Assembly (NCBI RefSeq): GCF_029581355.1
Contig: NZ_CP120849.1
Location: forward strand, 3,690,501 to 3,754,500
Direction: 5' to 3'
DNA: 64,000 nt
DNA from: Parabacteroides chongii
GTDB lineage: Bacteria; Bacteroidota; Bacteroidia; Bacteroidales; Tannerellaceae
Shown one piece after another: positions 24,224 through 34,500 of this stretch (position 1 is the stretch's first letter; each line of letters opens with the position of its first letter). The translations under genes were made by a program, and so were the position numbers. The notes beneath the pieces were generated by a model, which was not told the DNA's origin, made no database searches, and saw only the letters and a list, made by a program, of their open reading frames with translations.

Positions 24224-25546
24224 ATGCAATTTACGAATAAACAAATCTGGCAGATTACCTATCCTGTACTTATCAGTTTGCTGATGGAGCACATGATCGG
24301 GTTGACCGACACGGCTTATTTGGGTCGGGTAGGAGAGGTTGAATTAGGTGCATCGGCATTGGCCGGTGTGTATTACCTGGTTATTTATATGTTGGGGTTC
24401 GGCTTCAGTGTCGGAGCGCAGGTTCTGATTGCCCGGCGCAACGGTGCTCACGATTATACACGGATCGGTCCGGTCTTTATGCAAGGGACACTTTTTCTGT
24501 TGTTACTTGCGGCGGTTTTATTTACCGCATCTCATTTATATTCTCCGTTGATCCTCAGGAAACTGATTGGTTCGGACGATGTGTATCGGGCTACCATGAG
24601 TTATGTCGACTGGCGTGTGTATGGCTTTTTCTTCTCTTTTATTGCCGTCATGTTCAGGGCATTTTATGTGGGTATCACCAAGACAAAGATATTGACTGCC
24701 AATTCAGTCGTGATGGTATTGACCAATGTTGTCCTGAATTATATCCTGATATTCGGTAAGTTCGGTTTTCCTGCATTGGGAATTGCCGGTGCTGCGATTG
24801 CTTCCTCTATTTCAGAGGCGGTGTCGGTCCTGTTCTTTATTATTTATACCTGGAAGAAGATCGATTATAAGAAATATGCGATGTTCAGTTTTGTGGGGAT
24901 CGATTTCAGGATGCTCAAACAAATATTGAATGTGTCTGTCTGGATTATGGTACAGCATGGTATTGCATTCGTGGGGTGGTTTATCTTCTTTGTGGTGATG
25001 GAGCATCAGGGAGAACGTCCGTTGGCTGTTACGAATGTGGTGAGGAGTATTTCTTCTTTTCTTTTTATGTTTGTGAATGCGTTTGCTTCCACATCCAGCT
25101 CGCTGGTAAGTAACCTGATCGGTTCCGGTAAATCGGATCAGGTCCTGGGATTATGCGGACGTATGATACGGCTTTGTTATTTCTTCGTGCTGCCGTTAGC
25201 TATATTGATCGCCTTGTTCCCGGATTTGGTTTTGCGCATCTATACGGATAATCCGGATCTGATCCAAAATTCTGTACCCTCGTTGTGGGTGATGCTTTCT
25301 TCTTATCTGCTAGCCGTACCGGCGTTCATTTATTTTTTCAGTGTTTCGGGTACGGGGAATACGCAGGTGGCTTTATGGATCGATATGGCAAGTATCTTTG
25401 TGTATGTGTCCTACACGTTTATGGTCGGTATCTGGTTACATGCCGATGTTGCCGTTTGCTGGACAACGGAGCATGTTTATAATATGATGTTGCTGATTTC
25501 TTTCTTTTATTTGTGGAAAGGAAACTGGCGAAATAAAAGGTTATGA
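24224..25546 (+). CDS. MATE-family multidrug efflux protein
   Basis: This 440-residue inner-membrane protein has about twelve hydrophobic helices in two halves. The N-terminus QITYPVLISLLMEHMIGLTD with DTAYLGRVG near 28 is typical of MATE (MatE, PF01554) pumps of the DinF/NorM type. A conserved-looking FGFPALGIAGAAIASSISEA near 180 marks the middle of the first half. Such pumps expel cationic drugs by Na+ or H+ exchange. The gene has its own promoter with a palindrome beside it. Confidence 0.88.
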   Translation: MQFTNKQIWQITYPVLISLLMEHMIGLTDTAYLGRVGEVELGASALAGVYYLVIYMLGFGFSVGAQVLIARRNGAHDYTRIGPVFMQGTLFLLLLAAVLFTASHLYSPLILRKLIGSDDVYRATMSYVDWRVYGFFFSFIAVMFRAFYVGITKTKILTANSVVMVLTNVVLNYILIFGKFGFPALGIAGAAIASSISEAVSVLFFIIYTWKKIDYKKYAMFSFVGIDFRMLKQILNVSVWIMVQHGIAFVGWFIFFVVMEHQGERPLAVTNVVRSISSFLFMFVNAFASTSSSLVSNLIGSGKSDQVLGLCGRMIRLCYFFVLPLAILIALFPDLVLRIYTDNPDLIQNSVPSLWVMLSSYLLAVPAFIYFFSVSGTGNTQVALWIDMASIFVYVSYTFMVGIWLHADVAVCWTTEHVYNMMLLISFFYLWKGNWRNKRL

Positions 25547-25554
25547 TATAAATA

Positions 25555-26679
25555 TTATCGTTTTATCAAAACCGTAAGCCGCAATGAAAGATCGAAAAAG
25601 ACCATCTTGGCATTCACATTCTGTGTGATGTGGCGTTCCGCTTTAGCCAGTTCTTCCATGATGTCGAACACATTCCGTTCGTTTACGAAAGGAGCGAACT
25701 TGACGGCGAAGCCGGCTTCATCCATATTCATATAGTTTAAGTCGGGCGACTGGAAACGGTACATGAAGTTTTCGCGGATCAGATGCTGGCAATATTGCAG
25801 GAAGTTCTTTTGGCGTTCGCGTCCGATGCCGGCAAGGATATCTCCCATTGCTTTCATCCCTTTTACATTCCGCGCCCAGGAGTTGCGCATCATTGTTTTG
25901 AATTGCTCCAGGTAGAAGCTGTTCTCTTCACTCAGACTGATCGCTTCCACGGCTTTCAGGTAATTGCCGTTTGCCAGATGAGCCACATGCTTGGCATCGT
26001 CTGAAGCCAAACCGAATTGTGCCATCATAGCAGCCGTTATCGCTTCGGGGTGGATGGAACGGACATTGATCCGCTGGGCACGTGACAGGATAGTGCCCAA
26101 TACCTGATCGGGTATTTCCGAAACCATCAATATGACGGTGTTCAAAGGAGGCTCCTCTATCACTTTCAGGAGTTTGTTCGCACAGGTAGGATGTAGTTTT
26201 TCCGGCAGCCAGACCATCAGGATGCGATAAGTGGCTTCATATATTTTCAGATTCAGCTTGCGGATGATCTCGTCGCTTTCCTTTGAATAGATGATAGCCT
26301 GTGAGTTGCCTGCATCGATATAGTCGAGCCATCCGTCTATATTGAAATAGGGACGATCTTTGAGGAAACCACGCCATTCGCTCAGATAATCGTCGCAGAC
26401 TTCTTTTTTCTTTTCTTTTTTGGCAACGATAGGAAAGACAAAATGCAAATCAGGGTGTGCCAGTTCATTATATTTCAGGCAGGATGGACAGGTTCCGCAA
26501 GCATCCGTCTCTGTCCGGTGGGTGCAATTCAGGTAGCGGGCATAAGCCAGAGCCAAAGGAAAAGCACCAGCACCTCCCTGTTCCGTAAATAACTGGGCAT
26601 GTGGTACGACACCTGTATGTGCCGAATGGATAAGTTGTTTCTTTATTTCTTCCTGACCGATTATATCTTTGAAATACAT
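25555..26679 (-). CDS. holB: DNA polymerase III delta' subunit
   Basis: This 374-residue clamp-loader subunit begins FKDIIGQEEIKKQLIHSAHT. It has a GGAGAFPLALAYARYL block near 35 where a P-loop would stand (degenerate, as in delta'), and a zinc motif CGTCPSCLKYNELAHPDLH near 62. The sensor region TILSRAQRINVRSI is near 195, with KLLKVIEEPPLNTV before it. It works in the cytosolic clamp loader with DnaX and HolA. It converges on the MATE gene with an 8-bp gap. Confidence 0.88.
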   Translation of the reverse strand: MYFKDIIGQEEIKKQLIHSAHTGVVPHAQLFTEQGGAGAFPLALAYARYLNCTHRTETDACGTCPSCLKYNELAHPDLHFVFPIVAKKEKKKEVCDDYLSEWRGFLKDRPYFNIDGWLDYIDAGNSQAIIYSKESDEIIRKLNLKIYEATYRILMVWLPEKLHPTCANKLLKVIEEPPLNTVILMVSEIPDQVLGTILSRAQRINVRSIHPEAITAAMMAQFGLASDDAKHVAHLANGNYLKAVEAISLSEENSFYLEQFKTMMRNSWARNVKGMKAMGDILAGIGRERQKNFLQYCQHLIRENFMYRFQSPDLNYMNMDEAGFAVKFAPFVNERNVFDIMEELAKAERHITQNVNAKMVFFDLSLRLTVLIKR

Positions 26680-26704
26680 GAATGTCCCTTTTGTGTTGTC
26701 AGAA

Positions 26705-26712
26705 CAAAGGTA
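26705..26712 (-). promoter_or_regulatory. -7 box of holB
   Basis: CAAAGGTA on the plus strand is TACCTTTG on the minus strand, a perfect TAnnTTTG 26 bp upstream of the holB start. Confidence 0.45.
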
Positions 26713-26742
26713 CGAATAATCGGGAGAAATAAGAAATAGTCA

Positions 26743-26847
26743 TTAGTGTATCGGTTGTATTTTCTCAAAGATACATTTTGCGACATAGAATAACAATAGG
26801 AAAGGATATACTGCAAGGTCCATTGCAATAAATAATACGTATTTCAT
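26743..26847 (-). CDS. Small membrane peptide (34 residues)
   Basis: A short frame reads MKYVLFIAMDLAVYPFLLLF then YVAKCIFEKIQPIH. It has one hydrophobic helix and a charged tail, a plausible single-pass membrane peptide. An AGAAGA ribosome site precedes the ATG and a -7 box TACCTTTG lies about 90 bp upstream on the same strand. I do not recognise a family. It could be cotranscribed with holB. Confidence 0.4.
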   Translation of the reverse strand: MKYVLFIAMDLAVYPFLLLFYVAKCIFEKIQPIH

Positions 26848-26935
26848 TTTTGTCTTCTTTTAAATTTTATCTGTAAGACAGAGATCTTTCAAAAACCCCT
26901 ATCGGTATAACAGATTTTTATACATAAATGACGCG

Positions 26936-26943
26936 CAAAGGTA
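26936..26943 (-). promoter_or_regulatory. -7 box upstream of the 34-residue peptide
   Basis: CAAAGGTA on the plus strand gives TACCTTTG on the minus strand. A transcript from here would carry the small peptide and possibly holB. Confidence 0.4.
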
Positions 26944-27066
26944 TAAAAAAGCTGCATTAGGATTTGAGTCAGGCATAATTATTAATGATTTAACCGTTCT
27001 GTGTGTTTGTCATATTCACTTTTTCTTAACTTTATGGTCTTATTTCAAATCCATGAGACTGACAAT

Positions 27067-27975
27067 ATGATGAACAGACGTTTATTTCTAAAAAGAACCT
27101 GTGGAGGAGTGTTGCTTCTGGCTGCTTCTCCTTCTTTGATTTCCTGCGATCAGCAGCAACGGGCAGTCCGTTTTGGGGTTGTTACCGATTTGCATTATTC
27201 GAGGCGTGAACCTTACGGAACACGTTATTTCCCTCAAACTATGGAGAAGTTGAAAGAAGCTATAAAGGTCTTTAATAACTCAAACTTGGATTTTGTGATA
27301 GAGCTGGGGGATCTGAAGGATCAGGACAATGTTCCTCAGAGAGAGCAGACAATTACTTATCTGGATGAAATAGAAAAAGAGTTCCAAACTTTCCGGGGAC
27401 CTGTTTATCATGTGTTGGGTAACCACGACATGGATAGTATTTCCAAGGAAGACTTTTTACAACATACCTCCAATCATGGTGATGCCGATAAGAAAACATA
27501 TTACTCATTTACCTGTAACAAGGTAAAATTCATTGTTCTGGATGCAAATCATAATCCGGACGGAACACCTTACGATAAAGGTAATTTTGATTGGACAAAA
27601 GCTTTTATCCCTAAAGACCAGATCCAATGGCTGCAGGAAGAATTAAAAGATAAAAACAAGCCGATCCTGATTTTTATACATCAGTTGCTGGATAGTTTCT
27701 CTGATATAAGTAAAGCGCTTTGTGTCGGCAATGCGGATGAGGTCGTTCCCTTGCTGGAAGAAAATGGAAATATACTTGCTGTATTTCAGGGGCATCATCA
27801 TTCGGGGCATTACAGCTTCCGTAATAATATCCATTACTGGACAATGAGAGGGATGATAGAGGGAGAGTTACCCGGGAATAATAGTTTTGCTGTTGTTGAG
27901 ATTGGTGTGAACAACAACATTCGTATTGACGGTTTTTTTAATTGCGAAGATAAGGAGTTAAATCGTACTGTTTAA
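27067..27975 (+). CDS. Exported metallophosphoesterase (calcineurin-like)
   Basis: This 302-residue protein starts MMNRRLFLKRTCGGVLLLAA with a twin-arginine motif and an LISC lipobox near 27, so it is probably a Tat-exported lipoprotein. The phosphoesterase metal motifs appear in order: FGVVTDLHY (D-x-H), IELGDLKDQ (GD), VLGNHDMDS (GNHD), LIFIHQLL (H) and FQGHHHSGHY (GHxH). The substrate is unknown; phosphodiesters or phosphoproteins are options. I start at ATG 27067, because the longer frame from a GTG lacks a signal at its N-terminus. Confidence 0.85.
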   Translation: MMNRRLFLKRTCGGVLLLAASPSLISCDQQQRAVRFGVVTDLHYSRREPYGTRYFPQTMEKLKEAIKVFNNSNLDFVIELGDLKDQDNVPQREQTITYLDEIEKEFQTFRGPVYHVLGNHDMDSISKEDFLQHTSNHGDADKKTYYSFTCNKVKFIVLDANHNPDGTPYDKGNFDWTKAFIPKDQIQWLQEELKDKNKPILIFIHQLLDSFSDISKALCVGNADEVVPLLEENGNILAVFQGHHHSGHYSFRNNIHYWTMRGMIEGELPGNNSFAVVEIGVNNNIRIDGFFNCEDKELNRTV

Positions 27976-28018
27976 TAAAACTATCCTGTTTGTTTTCAGA
28001 TAGTTTCGAACAATCTGC

Positions 28019-28104
28019 CTTTCGATAGCTATGGGAAGGCTTTTCGACAACTATGGGAAGACTTTTCGAAAGCTATCAAAAGGTCTTTCCATAATTATCG
28101 AAAG
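28019..28104. repeat. Phased palindrome array C, four units, 22-bp period
   Basis: The 20-bp units start at 28019, 28041, 28063 and 28085. They read CTTTCGATAGCTATGGGAAG, TTTTCGACAACTATGGGAAG, TTTTCGAAAGCTATCAAAAG and CTTTCCATAATTATCGAAAG, separated by 2-bp spacers. All are imperfect versions of the palindrome half CTTTCGATAG. The array lies between the 3' ends of two convergent genes, so it is not a promoter element. Confidence 0.85.
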
Positions 28105-28144
28105 GCGGATTATTCGGATGCTCAATAGCGTTTATTCCTATTGT

Positions 28145-29095
28145 TTAGTAAATTTCTTTCGCTACTTTATAGACACTGTCCGTAGCCATCATCGTATAGA
28201 AATGCAGGCTTGGAACTCCGTGAGCGATCAGATCTTTACATTGCTGGATACACCATTCAACACCAACGGCTTTTACTTCGTCGTCATTTTTGCATTTGCG
28301 CAATTCGGCTGCAAAAGGTTCCGGAATGTCTGAGCGGAAGATCTTCGGTAATACAGTCAGCTGACTTTTTAATACGACCGGCTTGATTCCCGGAACAATC
28401 GGAACCGTAATGCCTTCTGCCCGGCAACGATCCACAAACGAAAAATACTTTTCATTATCGAAGAACATCTGCGTAACCAGATAATCAGCCCCGTTCTTCA
28501 CTTTTTCTTTCAGATAAAAGATATCCGACTCCATATTCGGAGCCTCTTCATGCTTTTCCGGATAACAAGCCATACCGTATGAGAACGGCGTTTCGTTAGC
28601 CTCAAAAGTAGAACCGTCTATAGCAATCCCTTTATTGAAATCATTCACCTGCTGCTGCAGGTCGGTAGCATGCTCATGATACAAATCGGTGTTCTGTCCG
28701 GCTTCCAGTGTTTTTACGTCTCCGCGAAGCAATAACAAATCGTATACGCCCAGGAAATTCAGGTCGATCAGTGCATATTCCGTTTCATCCTTCGTAAATC
28801 CCTTACATATAATATGTGGAACCGCCGGAATGCCGTATTTATTCTGAATGGCGGAAGCAATAGCCACCGATCCCGGACGCTTGCGGATATTCACTTTCTG
28901 AAAACTTCCGTCGGGAAGCGTTTTATAAATGTATTCGCTGTGATGGGAAGTAATATTAATGTATTTAGGATCGAATTCTTTCAGTCTATCAATCACATTG
29001 TACACTTTCTGTATGCTGTTCCCTTTCAAGGGCGGAAGTATTTCGAATGAGAAAGCAGTCGTTTTACTGCCGTTGATCAGATCAATTACTTTCAT
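28145..29095 (-). CDS. metF: Methylenetetrahydrofolate reductase
   Basis: This 316-residue enzyme reduces methylene-THF to methyl-THF for methionine synthesis. The TIM-barrel flavin protein shows FSFEILPPLKG near 17 with the key Glu, INITSHHSEY near 47, DLLLLRGDVK near 118, a YPEKHEEAPN segment and DYLVTQMFFDNEKYF near 205. Length and motifs are normal. It is divergent from ilvE with back-to-back -7 boxes. Confidence 0.93.
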   Translation of the reverse strand: MKVIDLINGSKTTAFSFEILPPLKGNSIQKVYNVIDRLKEFDPKYINITSHHSEYIYKTLPDGSFQKVNIRKRPGSVAIASAIQNKYGIPAVPHIICKGFTKDETEYALIDLNFLGVYDLLLLRGDVKTLEAGQNTDLYHEHATDLQQQVNDFNKGIAIDGSTFEANETPFSYGMACYPEKHEEAPNMESDIFYLKEKVKNGADYLVTQMFFDNEKYFSFVDRCRAEGITVPIVPGIKPVVLKSQLTVLPKIFRSDIPEPFAAELRKCKNDDEVKAVGVEWCIQQCKDLIAHGVPSLHFYTMMATDSVYKVAKEIY

Positions 29096-29114
29096 ATTTT
29101 AATTATTTTTGCTG

Positions 29115-29152
29115 CAAAAGTAACAATTATCATCTGAAATAGCTTACTTTTG
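29115..29152. promoter_or_regulatory. Divergent -7 boxes of metF and ilvE
   Basis: TACTTTTG on the minus strand (29122-29115) serves metF. TACTTTTG on the plus strand (29145-29152) serves ilvE. Both are perfect TAnnTTTG matches at suitable distances from the start codons. Confidence 0.55.
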
Positions 29153-29179
29153 CGTTCATAATCTAATTACGACAATGAT

Positions 29180-30199
29180 ATGGAAAATATGAATTGGTCT
29201 GATCTTGCATTCGGTTATATGAAGACAGACTACAATGTACGGTGTTACTATCGCGATGGTAAGTGGGGTGAATTGGAAGTTAGCTCTTCTGAAATTATTA
29301 ATATCCACATGGCAGCAACCTGCCTCCATTACGGACAGGAGTCGTTTGAAGGTTTGAAAGCATTCAAGGGGAAAGACGGGAAGATCCGTGTATTCCGTAT
29401 GGATGAAAACGGCAAACGTATGCAAGCTTCCAGCCGTGGCATCAAGATGGCTGAACTTCCTGTAGAAATGTTTGAAGAAGCAGTTCGCAAAGTAGTGAAA
29501 TTGAACGAACGTTTTGTTCCTCCTTATGAGAGTGGAGCAGCCCTATATATCCGCCCGCTGATGATCGGTCTGGGTGCACAGGTTGGTGTGAAGCCGGCTC
29601 CCGAGTATATGTTTATGATATTCGTAACACCGGTAGGACCTTATTTCAAAGGTGGTTTCAAACCGTCGAAGGTTTGTATCATGCGTGAATATGACCGTGC
29701 TGCGCCTCAGGGAACAGGTACGATCAAAGTCGGTGGTAACTATGCCGCCAGCCTTGTTGCCGGTGAAAAAGCAAAGGAAAAAGGATATGCAGCCGTTCTT
29801 TATCTGGATCCGAAAGAAAAGAAATACTTGGACGAATGTGGTCCGGCAAACTTCTTCGGTATCCGTGGTAATAGCTATATCACTCCGCAGTCTCATTCTA
29901 TCCTGCCTTCAATCACCAACAAGAGTTTGCAGCAATTAGCTGCAGATATGGGACTGACCGTTGAACGTCGTCCGGTTCCGGTGGAAGAACTCGCAACATT
30001 TGATGAAGCAGCGGAATGCGGAACAGCAGCTGTTATCGCTCCGATCTCACAAATCGACGATCTGGACATCAACAAGTCTTATGTAATTGCTAAAGATGGC
30101 AAGCCGGGACCTGTTTGTGAAAAATTATATCATAAACTGCGTGGTATCCAGTATGGTGATGAACCTGATACATACGGATGGGTAACGATAATTGAATAA
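29180..30199 (+). CDS. ilvE: Branched-chain amino acid aminotransferase
   Basis: This 339-residue fold-type IV PLP enzyme makes or degrades valine, leucine and isoleucine. Recognised blocks are LHYGQESFEGLKAF near 49, YIRPLMIGLGAQVGV near 127, GGNYAASLVAGEKAKEKGY near 184 with the following LDPKEKKYLDECG, and ECGTAAVIAPI near 278. PLP-Lys is expected in the DPKEKKYLDE region. Normal length. Confidence 0.93.
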   Translation: MENMNWSDLAFGYMKTDYNVRCYYRDGKWGELEVSSSEIINIHMAATCLHYGQESFEGLKAFKGKDGKIRVFRMDENGKRMQASSRGIKMAELPVEMFEEAVRKVVKLNERFVPPYESGAALYIRPLMIGLGAQVGVKPAPEYMFMIFVTPVGPYFKGGFKPSKVCIMREYDRAAPQGTGTIKVGGNYAASLVAGEKAKEKGYAAVLYLDPKEKKYLDECGPANFFGIRGNSYITPQSHSILPSITNKSLQQLAADMGLTVERRPVPVEELATFDEAAECGTAAVIAPISQIDDLDINKSYVIAKDGKPGPVCEKLYHKLRGIQYGDEPDTYGWVTIIE

Positions 30200-30214
30200 A
30201 TAAGATAAAGGTTT

Positions 30215-30254
30215 GACAGTTAGTGGTTATTTCTAAAAAATACCATTAACTGCC
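30215..30254 (+). terminator. Imperfect hairpin after ilvE
   Basis: GACAGTTAGTGGTTATTT (30215-30232) is nearly complementary to AAAATACCATTAACTGCC (30237-30254) across a 4-nt loop. It is a likely factor-independent stop or an mRNA 3' stabiliser, though without a T tract after it. Confidence 0.45.
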
Positions 30255-30330
30255 AACTCCGAATTCTCAAACGTCAATACGCATTGTTAACTTTGGATTG
30301 CCAACTGAAAATAAAATTGCTATCTCGGTA

Positions 30331-30360
30331 TTGCAAAGTAGCGGATATTTTCTATCTTTG
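30331..30360 (+). promoter_or_regulatory. Promoter of the AAA ATPase (and possibly nifJ)
   Basis: TTG (30331-30333) and TATCTTTG (30353-30360) with a 19-bp gap form a near-ideal promoter 24 bp before the GTG start. Confidence 0.65.
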
Positions 30361-30384
30361 TGGCCTATATAGTAAGACAGTAAG

Positions 30385-31563
30385 GTGGAAGCATTCTTTA
30401 AAACACATAAATACCTTGTAGAACATTTGCATGCACCGGTACGCCGGGGGCTGATGGATGAGATTAACTGGAATGACCGGTTGATCGGTATCAAAGGCTC
30501 TCGTGGGGTAGGAAAGACTACTTTTTTACTGGATTATGCTCGCGAACATTTTGGTGCTGATAATAAGGAGTGCCTATACATTAATCTGAATCATTTTTAT
30601 TTTACGGAACGTACTTTAGTCGATTTTGCTTCTGAGTTCAGGGCGAAAGGAGGGAAAGTTTTGTTGATCGACCAGGTTTTTAAATATTCCGGATGGTCGA
30701 AAGAGTTACGTTACTGTTATGATAATTTTGAAGATCTGAAGATTATCTTTTCCGGTTCGTCTGTAATGCGGCTGAAAGAGGAAAATCCGGATCTCTCAGG
30801 TAAAGTTGTTTCTTATAATTTACGTGGTTTTTCTTTCCGTGAGTTTCTGAATCTGATGTCGGGAAATAATTTTCCGGCGTATACATTTGAGGAAGTGATC
30901 GAAAAGCATCAGGAAATTGCCCGTAATATCTGCTCGGTAGCCAAACCGATGGCTTATTTTCAGGATTACCTGCACCATGGTTTTTATCCTTTTTTCTTGG
31001 AGAAACGTAATTTTTCGGAGAATCTGCTAAAGACAATGAATATGATGCTGGAGGTAGATGTCCTTTATATTAAACAAATCGAGCAAAGTTATCTGCCGAA
31101 GCTCCGAAAATTATTATATTTGCTGGCGATCAGTGCGCCATGTACGCCAAACGTCAGCCAGTTAAGTAAAGACATAGAAACTTCACGGGCAACTGTGATG
31201 AATTACATTAAATATCTGACCGATGCCCGTTTGATGAATATGCTGTATCCGGTAGGCGAATCGTTTCCGAAAAAACCCTCTACCGTATATATGTACAATT
31301 CGAATCTGATGTACCCCATCCGTCCGATGGAGGTGAACATACAGGCTGTGCGCGAATCTTTTTTCTATAACCAGCTTTTGAAAGACAATAAACTGAACGA
31401 AGGAATTAAGAACGCTCACTTTTTGGTAAATGAAAAGTATAATTTCAGGATAGAGGAGAGTATGAAGGTGAAAAATAATCCCGATTTATACTATGCAATA
31501 GACAAGGTTGAAGTAGGAGATGGCAATATGATCCCGCTTTGGCTTTTTGGCTTTTTATACTAA
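30385..31563 (+). CDS. AAA family ATPase (AAA_14/DUF4143 type)
   Basis: This 392-residue protein starts at a GTG. It has Walker A GSRGVGKTTFLLDYA near 33 and a Walker B KVLLIDQVFKYSGWSKELRY near 93, where the usual catalytic Glu after Asp is Gln. The sensor-like IIFSGSSVMRL is near 118. A winged-helix segment (QLSKDIETSRATVMNYIKYL near 260) and a nuclease-like C-terminal domain follow, as in AAA_14/DUF4143 proteins. Function is unknown in the family. nifJ follows after 33 bp without a visible promoter, so the two may be cotranscribed. Confidence 0.8.
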   Translation: MEAFFKTHKYLVEHLHAPVRRGLMDEINWNDRLIGIKGSRGVGKTTFLLDYAREHFGADNKECLYINLNHFYFTERTLVDFASEFRAKGGKVLLIDQVFKYSGWSKELRYCYDNFEDLKIIFSGSSVMRLKEENPDLSGKVVSYNLRGFSFREFLNLMSGNNFPAYTFEEVIEKHQEIARNICSVAKPMAYFQDYLHHGFYPFFLEKRNFSENLLKTMNMMLEVDVLYIKQIEQSYLPKLRKLLYLLAISAPCTPNVSQLSKDIETSRATVMNYIKYLTDARLMNMLYPVGESFPKKPSTVYMYNSNLMYPIRPMEVNIQAVRESFFYNQLLKDNKLNEGIKNAHFLVNEKYNFRIEESMKVKNNPDLYYAIDKVEVGDGNMIPLWLFGFLY

Positions 31564-31596
31564 TAAAATTCTTTTAAATACTAATAGTAAGAGTCT

Positions 31597-34500
31597 ATGA
31601 CAAAACAGAAGAAATTTTTGACCTGTGATGGTAACCAGGCTGCTGCTCATATTTCATATATGTTCAGCGAAGTAGCCGCTATTTACCCCATCACTCCGTC
31701 GTCTACAATGGCAGAATATGTAGACGAATGGGCTGCCGCCGGACGTAAGAACATTTTCGGCGAAACGGTTTTGGTACAGGAAATGCAATCAGAAGGTGGT
31801 GCTGCAGGTGCAGTTCACGGTTCTTTGCAGGCTGGTGCCCTGACTTCAACTTACACAGCTTCTCAGGGATTGTTGCTGATGATCCCTAATATGTACAAGA
31901 TCGCTGGTGAGTTGCTTCCTTGCGTATTCCATGTGTCTGCCCGTACACTGGCTTCACACGCTTTGTGTATCTTCGGTGACCATCAGGATGTTATGTCTGC
32001 ACGTCAGACTGGTTTCGCAATGTTGGCAGAAGGTTCTGTTCAGGAAGTTATGGACTTGGCAGGTGTAGCTCATTTGGCTACTATCAAGTCTCGCGTTCCT
32101 TTCGTGAACTTCTTCGACGGTTTCCGTACATCACACGAAATCCAGAAGATCGAAGCGTTGGAAAATGAGGATCTGGCTCCGCTGATCGACCAGAAGGCGT
32201 TGGCTGAATTCCGTGCACGTGCATTGAATCCGGAAAAACCGGAAGCTCGCGGTATGGCTGAAAACCCGGATCACTTCTTCCAGCACAGAGAATCTTCAAA
32301 CAAATACTATGAAGCAGTTCCTGCTATCGTAGAAGAATATATGAACGAAATCTCCAAGCTGACAGGCCGCAAATACGGTTTGTTCGATTATTACGGGGCA
32401 GAAGATGCAGAACGCGTAATTATCGCAATGGGTTCTGTAACGGAAGCTGCCCGTGAAGCTATCGACCACCTGACAGCTCAGGGTGAAAAAGTTGGTTTGG
32501 TTTCAGTTCACTTGTATCGTCCGTTCTCTGCTAAGCACTTCCTGGCTGCTGTTCCTAAGACTGCAAAACGAATCGCAGTTCTTGACAGAACAAAAGAACC
32601 GGGTGCAACAGGCGAACCTTTGTATTTGGATGTAAAAGACTGCTACTACGGAGCAGAAAACGCTCCTGTTATTGTGGGTGGCCGTTACGGTTTGGGTTCT
32701 AAGGATACTACTCCTGCTCAGATCCTTGCTGTTTATGAAAACCTGGCATTGCCGATGCCGAAGAACCAGTTCACAATTGGTATCGTAGACGACGTTACAT
32801 TCACTTCTCTTCCTCAGAAAGAAGAAATCGCTTTGGGTGGCGAAGGTATGTTCGAAGCTAAGTTCTACGGTTTGGGTGCTGACGGTACTGTTGGTGCTAA
32901 CAAGAACTCTGTAAAGATCATCGGTGACAATACAAATAAATATTGCCAGGCATATTTCTCTTATGACTCTAAGAAGTCTGGTGGTTTCACTTGTTCTCAC
33001 CTGCGTTTCGGTGACCATCCGATCCGTTCCACTTATTTGGTAAATACTCCGAACTTCGTTGCTTGCCACGTTCAGGCTTACCTGCGTATGTACGATGTAA
33101 CTCGTGGTCTGCGTGAAAACGGTACATTCCTGCTGAATACCGTATGGAATGGCGAAGAGTTGGCTAAACACCTGCCGAATAAGGTAAAACGTTATTTCGC
33201 TCAGAAAAACATTACTGTTTACTACATCAATGCTACTCAGATTGCATTGGAAATCGGTTTGGGTAACCGTACCAATACAATCCTTCAGTCTGCATTCTTC
33301 CGTATCACAGGTGTAATTCCTGTTGACCTGGCTATCGAACAGATGAAGAAATTCATCGTGAAGTCTTACGGTAAGAAAGGTGAAGATGTAGTTAATAAGA
33401 ACTATGCTGCTGTCGATCGTGGTGGCGAATATACTCAGCTTGCTGTCGATCCGTCATGGGCTAACCTGCCGGATGATGAGGTTGTAGCAAACAACGATCC
33501 TGCTTTCATCAACGAAGTAGTTCGTCCTATCAATGCTCAGGATGGCGACCTGTTGAAGGTTTCTGCATTCGAAGGTATCGAAGACGGTACATGGCATCAG
33601 GGAACAGCTAAATACGAAAAACGCGGTGTAGCTGCTTTTGTTCCTGTTTGGGAACCGGACAACTGTATCCAGTGTAACAAGTGTGCGTATGTTTGTCCTC
33701 ATGCTTCTATCCGTCCGTTTGTGTTGGATGCTGCTGAACAGGCTGCTGCTCCGTTCTCTAACTCTTTGAAAGCTACAGGAAAGCAATTTGAAGGAATGCA
33801 GTTCCGTATCCAGGTTGACGTTCTTGACTGTCTGGGTTGTGGTAACTGTGCCGATGTTTGTCCGGGTAATCCGAAGAAGGGTGGTAAAGCACTTAAGATG
33901 GCTGCTTTGGAAACTCAGCTGGCTGAAGCTCCGAACTGGGATTTCTGTGCAGAAAAGGTTTCAAGCAAACAACACCTGGTTGACATCAAAGCTAACGTGA
34001 AGAACTCTCAGTTCGCAACTCCGTTGTTTGAGTTCTCCGGTGCTTGCTCCGGTTGTGGTGAAACTCCGTATGTGAAGTTGGTAACTCAGTTGTTCGGTGA
34101 CCGTGAAATGGTAGCTAATGCAACAGGTTGTTCTTCTATTTATTCAGGTTCTGTTCCTTCAACTCCGTATACAACAAATGATAAAGGACAGGGTCCGGCT
34201 TGGGCTAACTCATTGTTCGAAGACTTCTGTGAATTCGGTCTGGGTATGGAACTGGCTAACGAAAAGATGCGTGCTCGTCTGACGAATGCAATGAACGAAA
34301 TTATTGCTGGTGAAAATGCTCCTGCTGAAGTAAAAGAAGTACTTAAAGCATGGGTTGAAAACCAGAACGATGCGGATAAGACAAAAGAATTGGCTCCTCA
34401 GATAATCGCTATTGCTGAAGAAGGTATCACTCACGGCTGTCCGCTTAGCGCACAGATCAAGGAACTTTCTCACTTCCTGGTAAAACGTTCACAGTGGATC

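Noticed and set aside
32503..33171. Minus-strand frame of 222 codons inside nifJ
   Set aside because: Product of strong codon bias in nifJ; composition is not protein-like.
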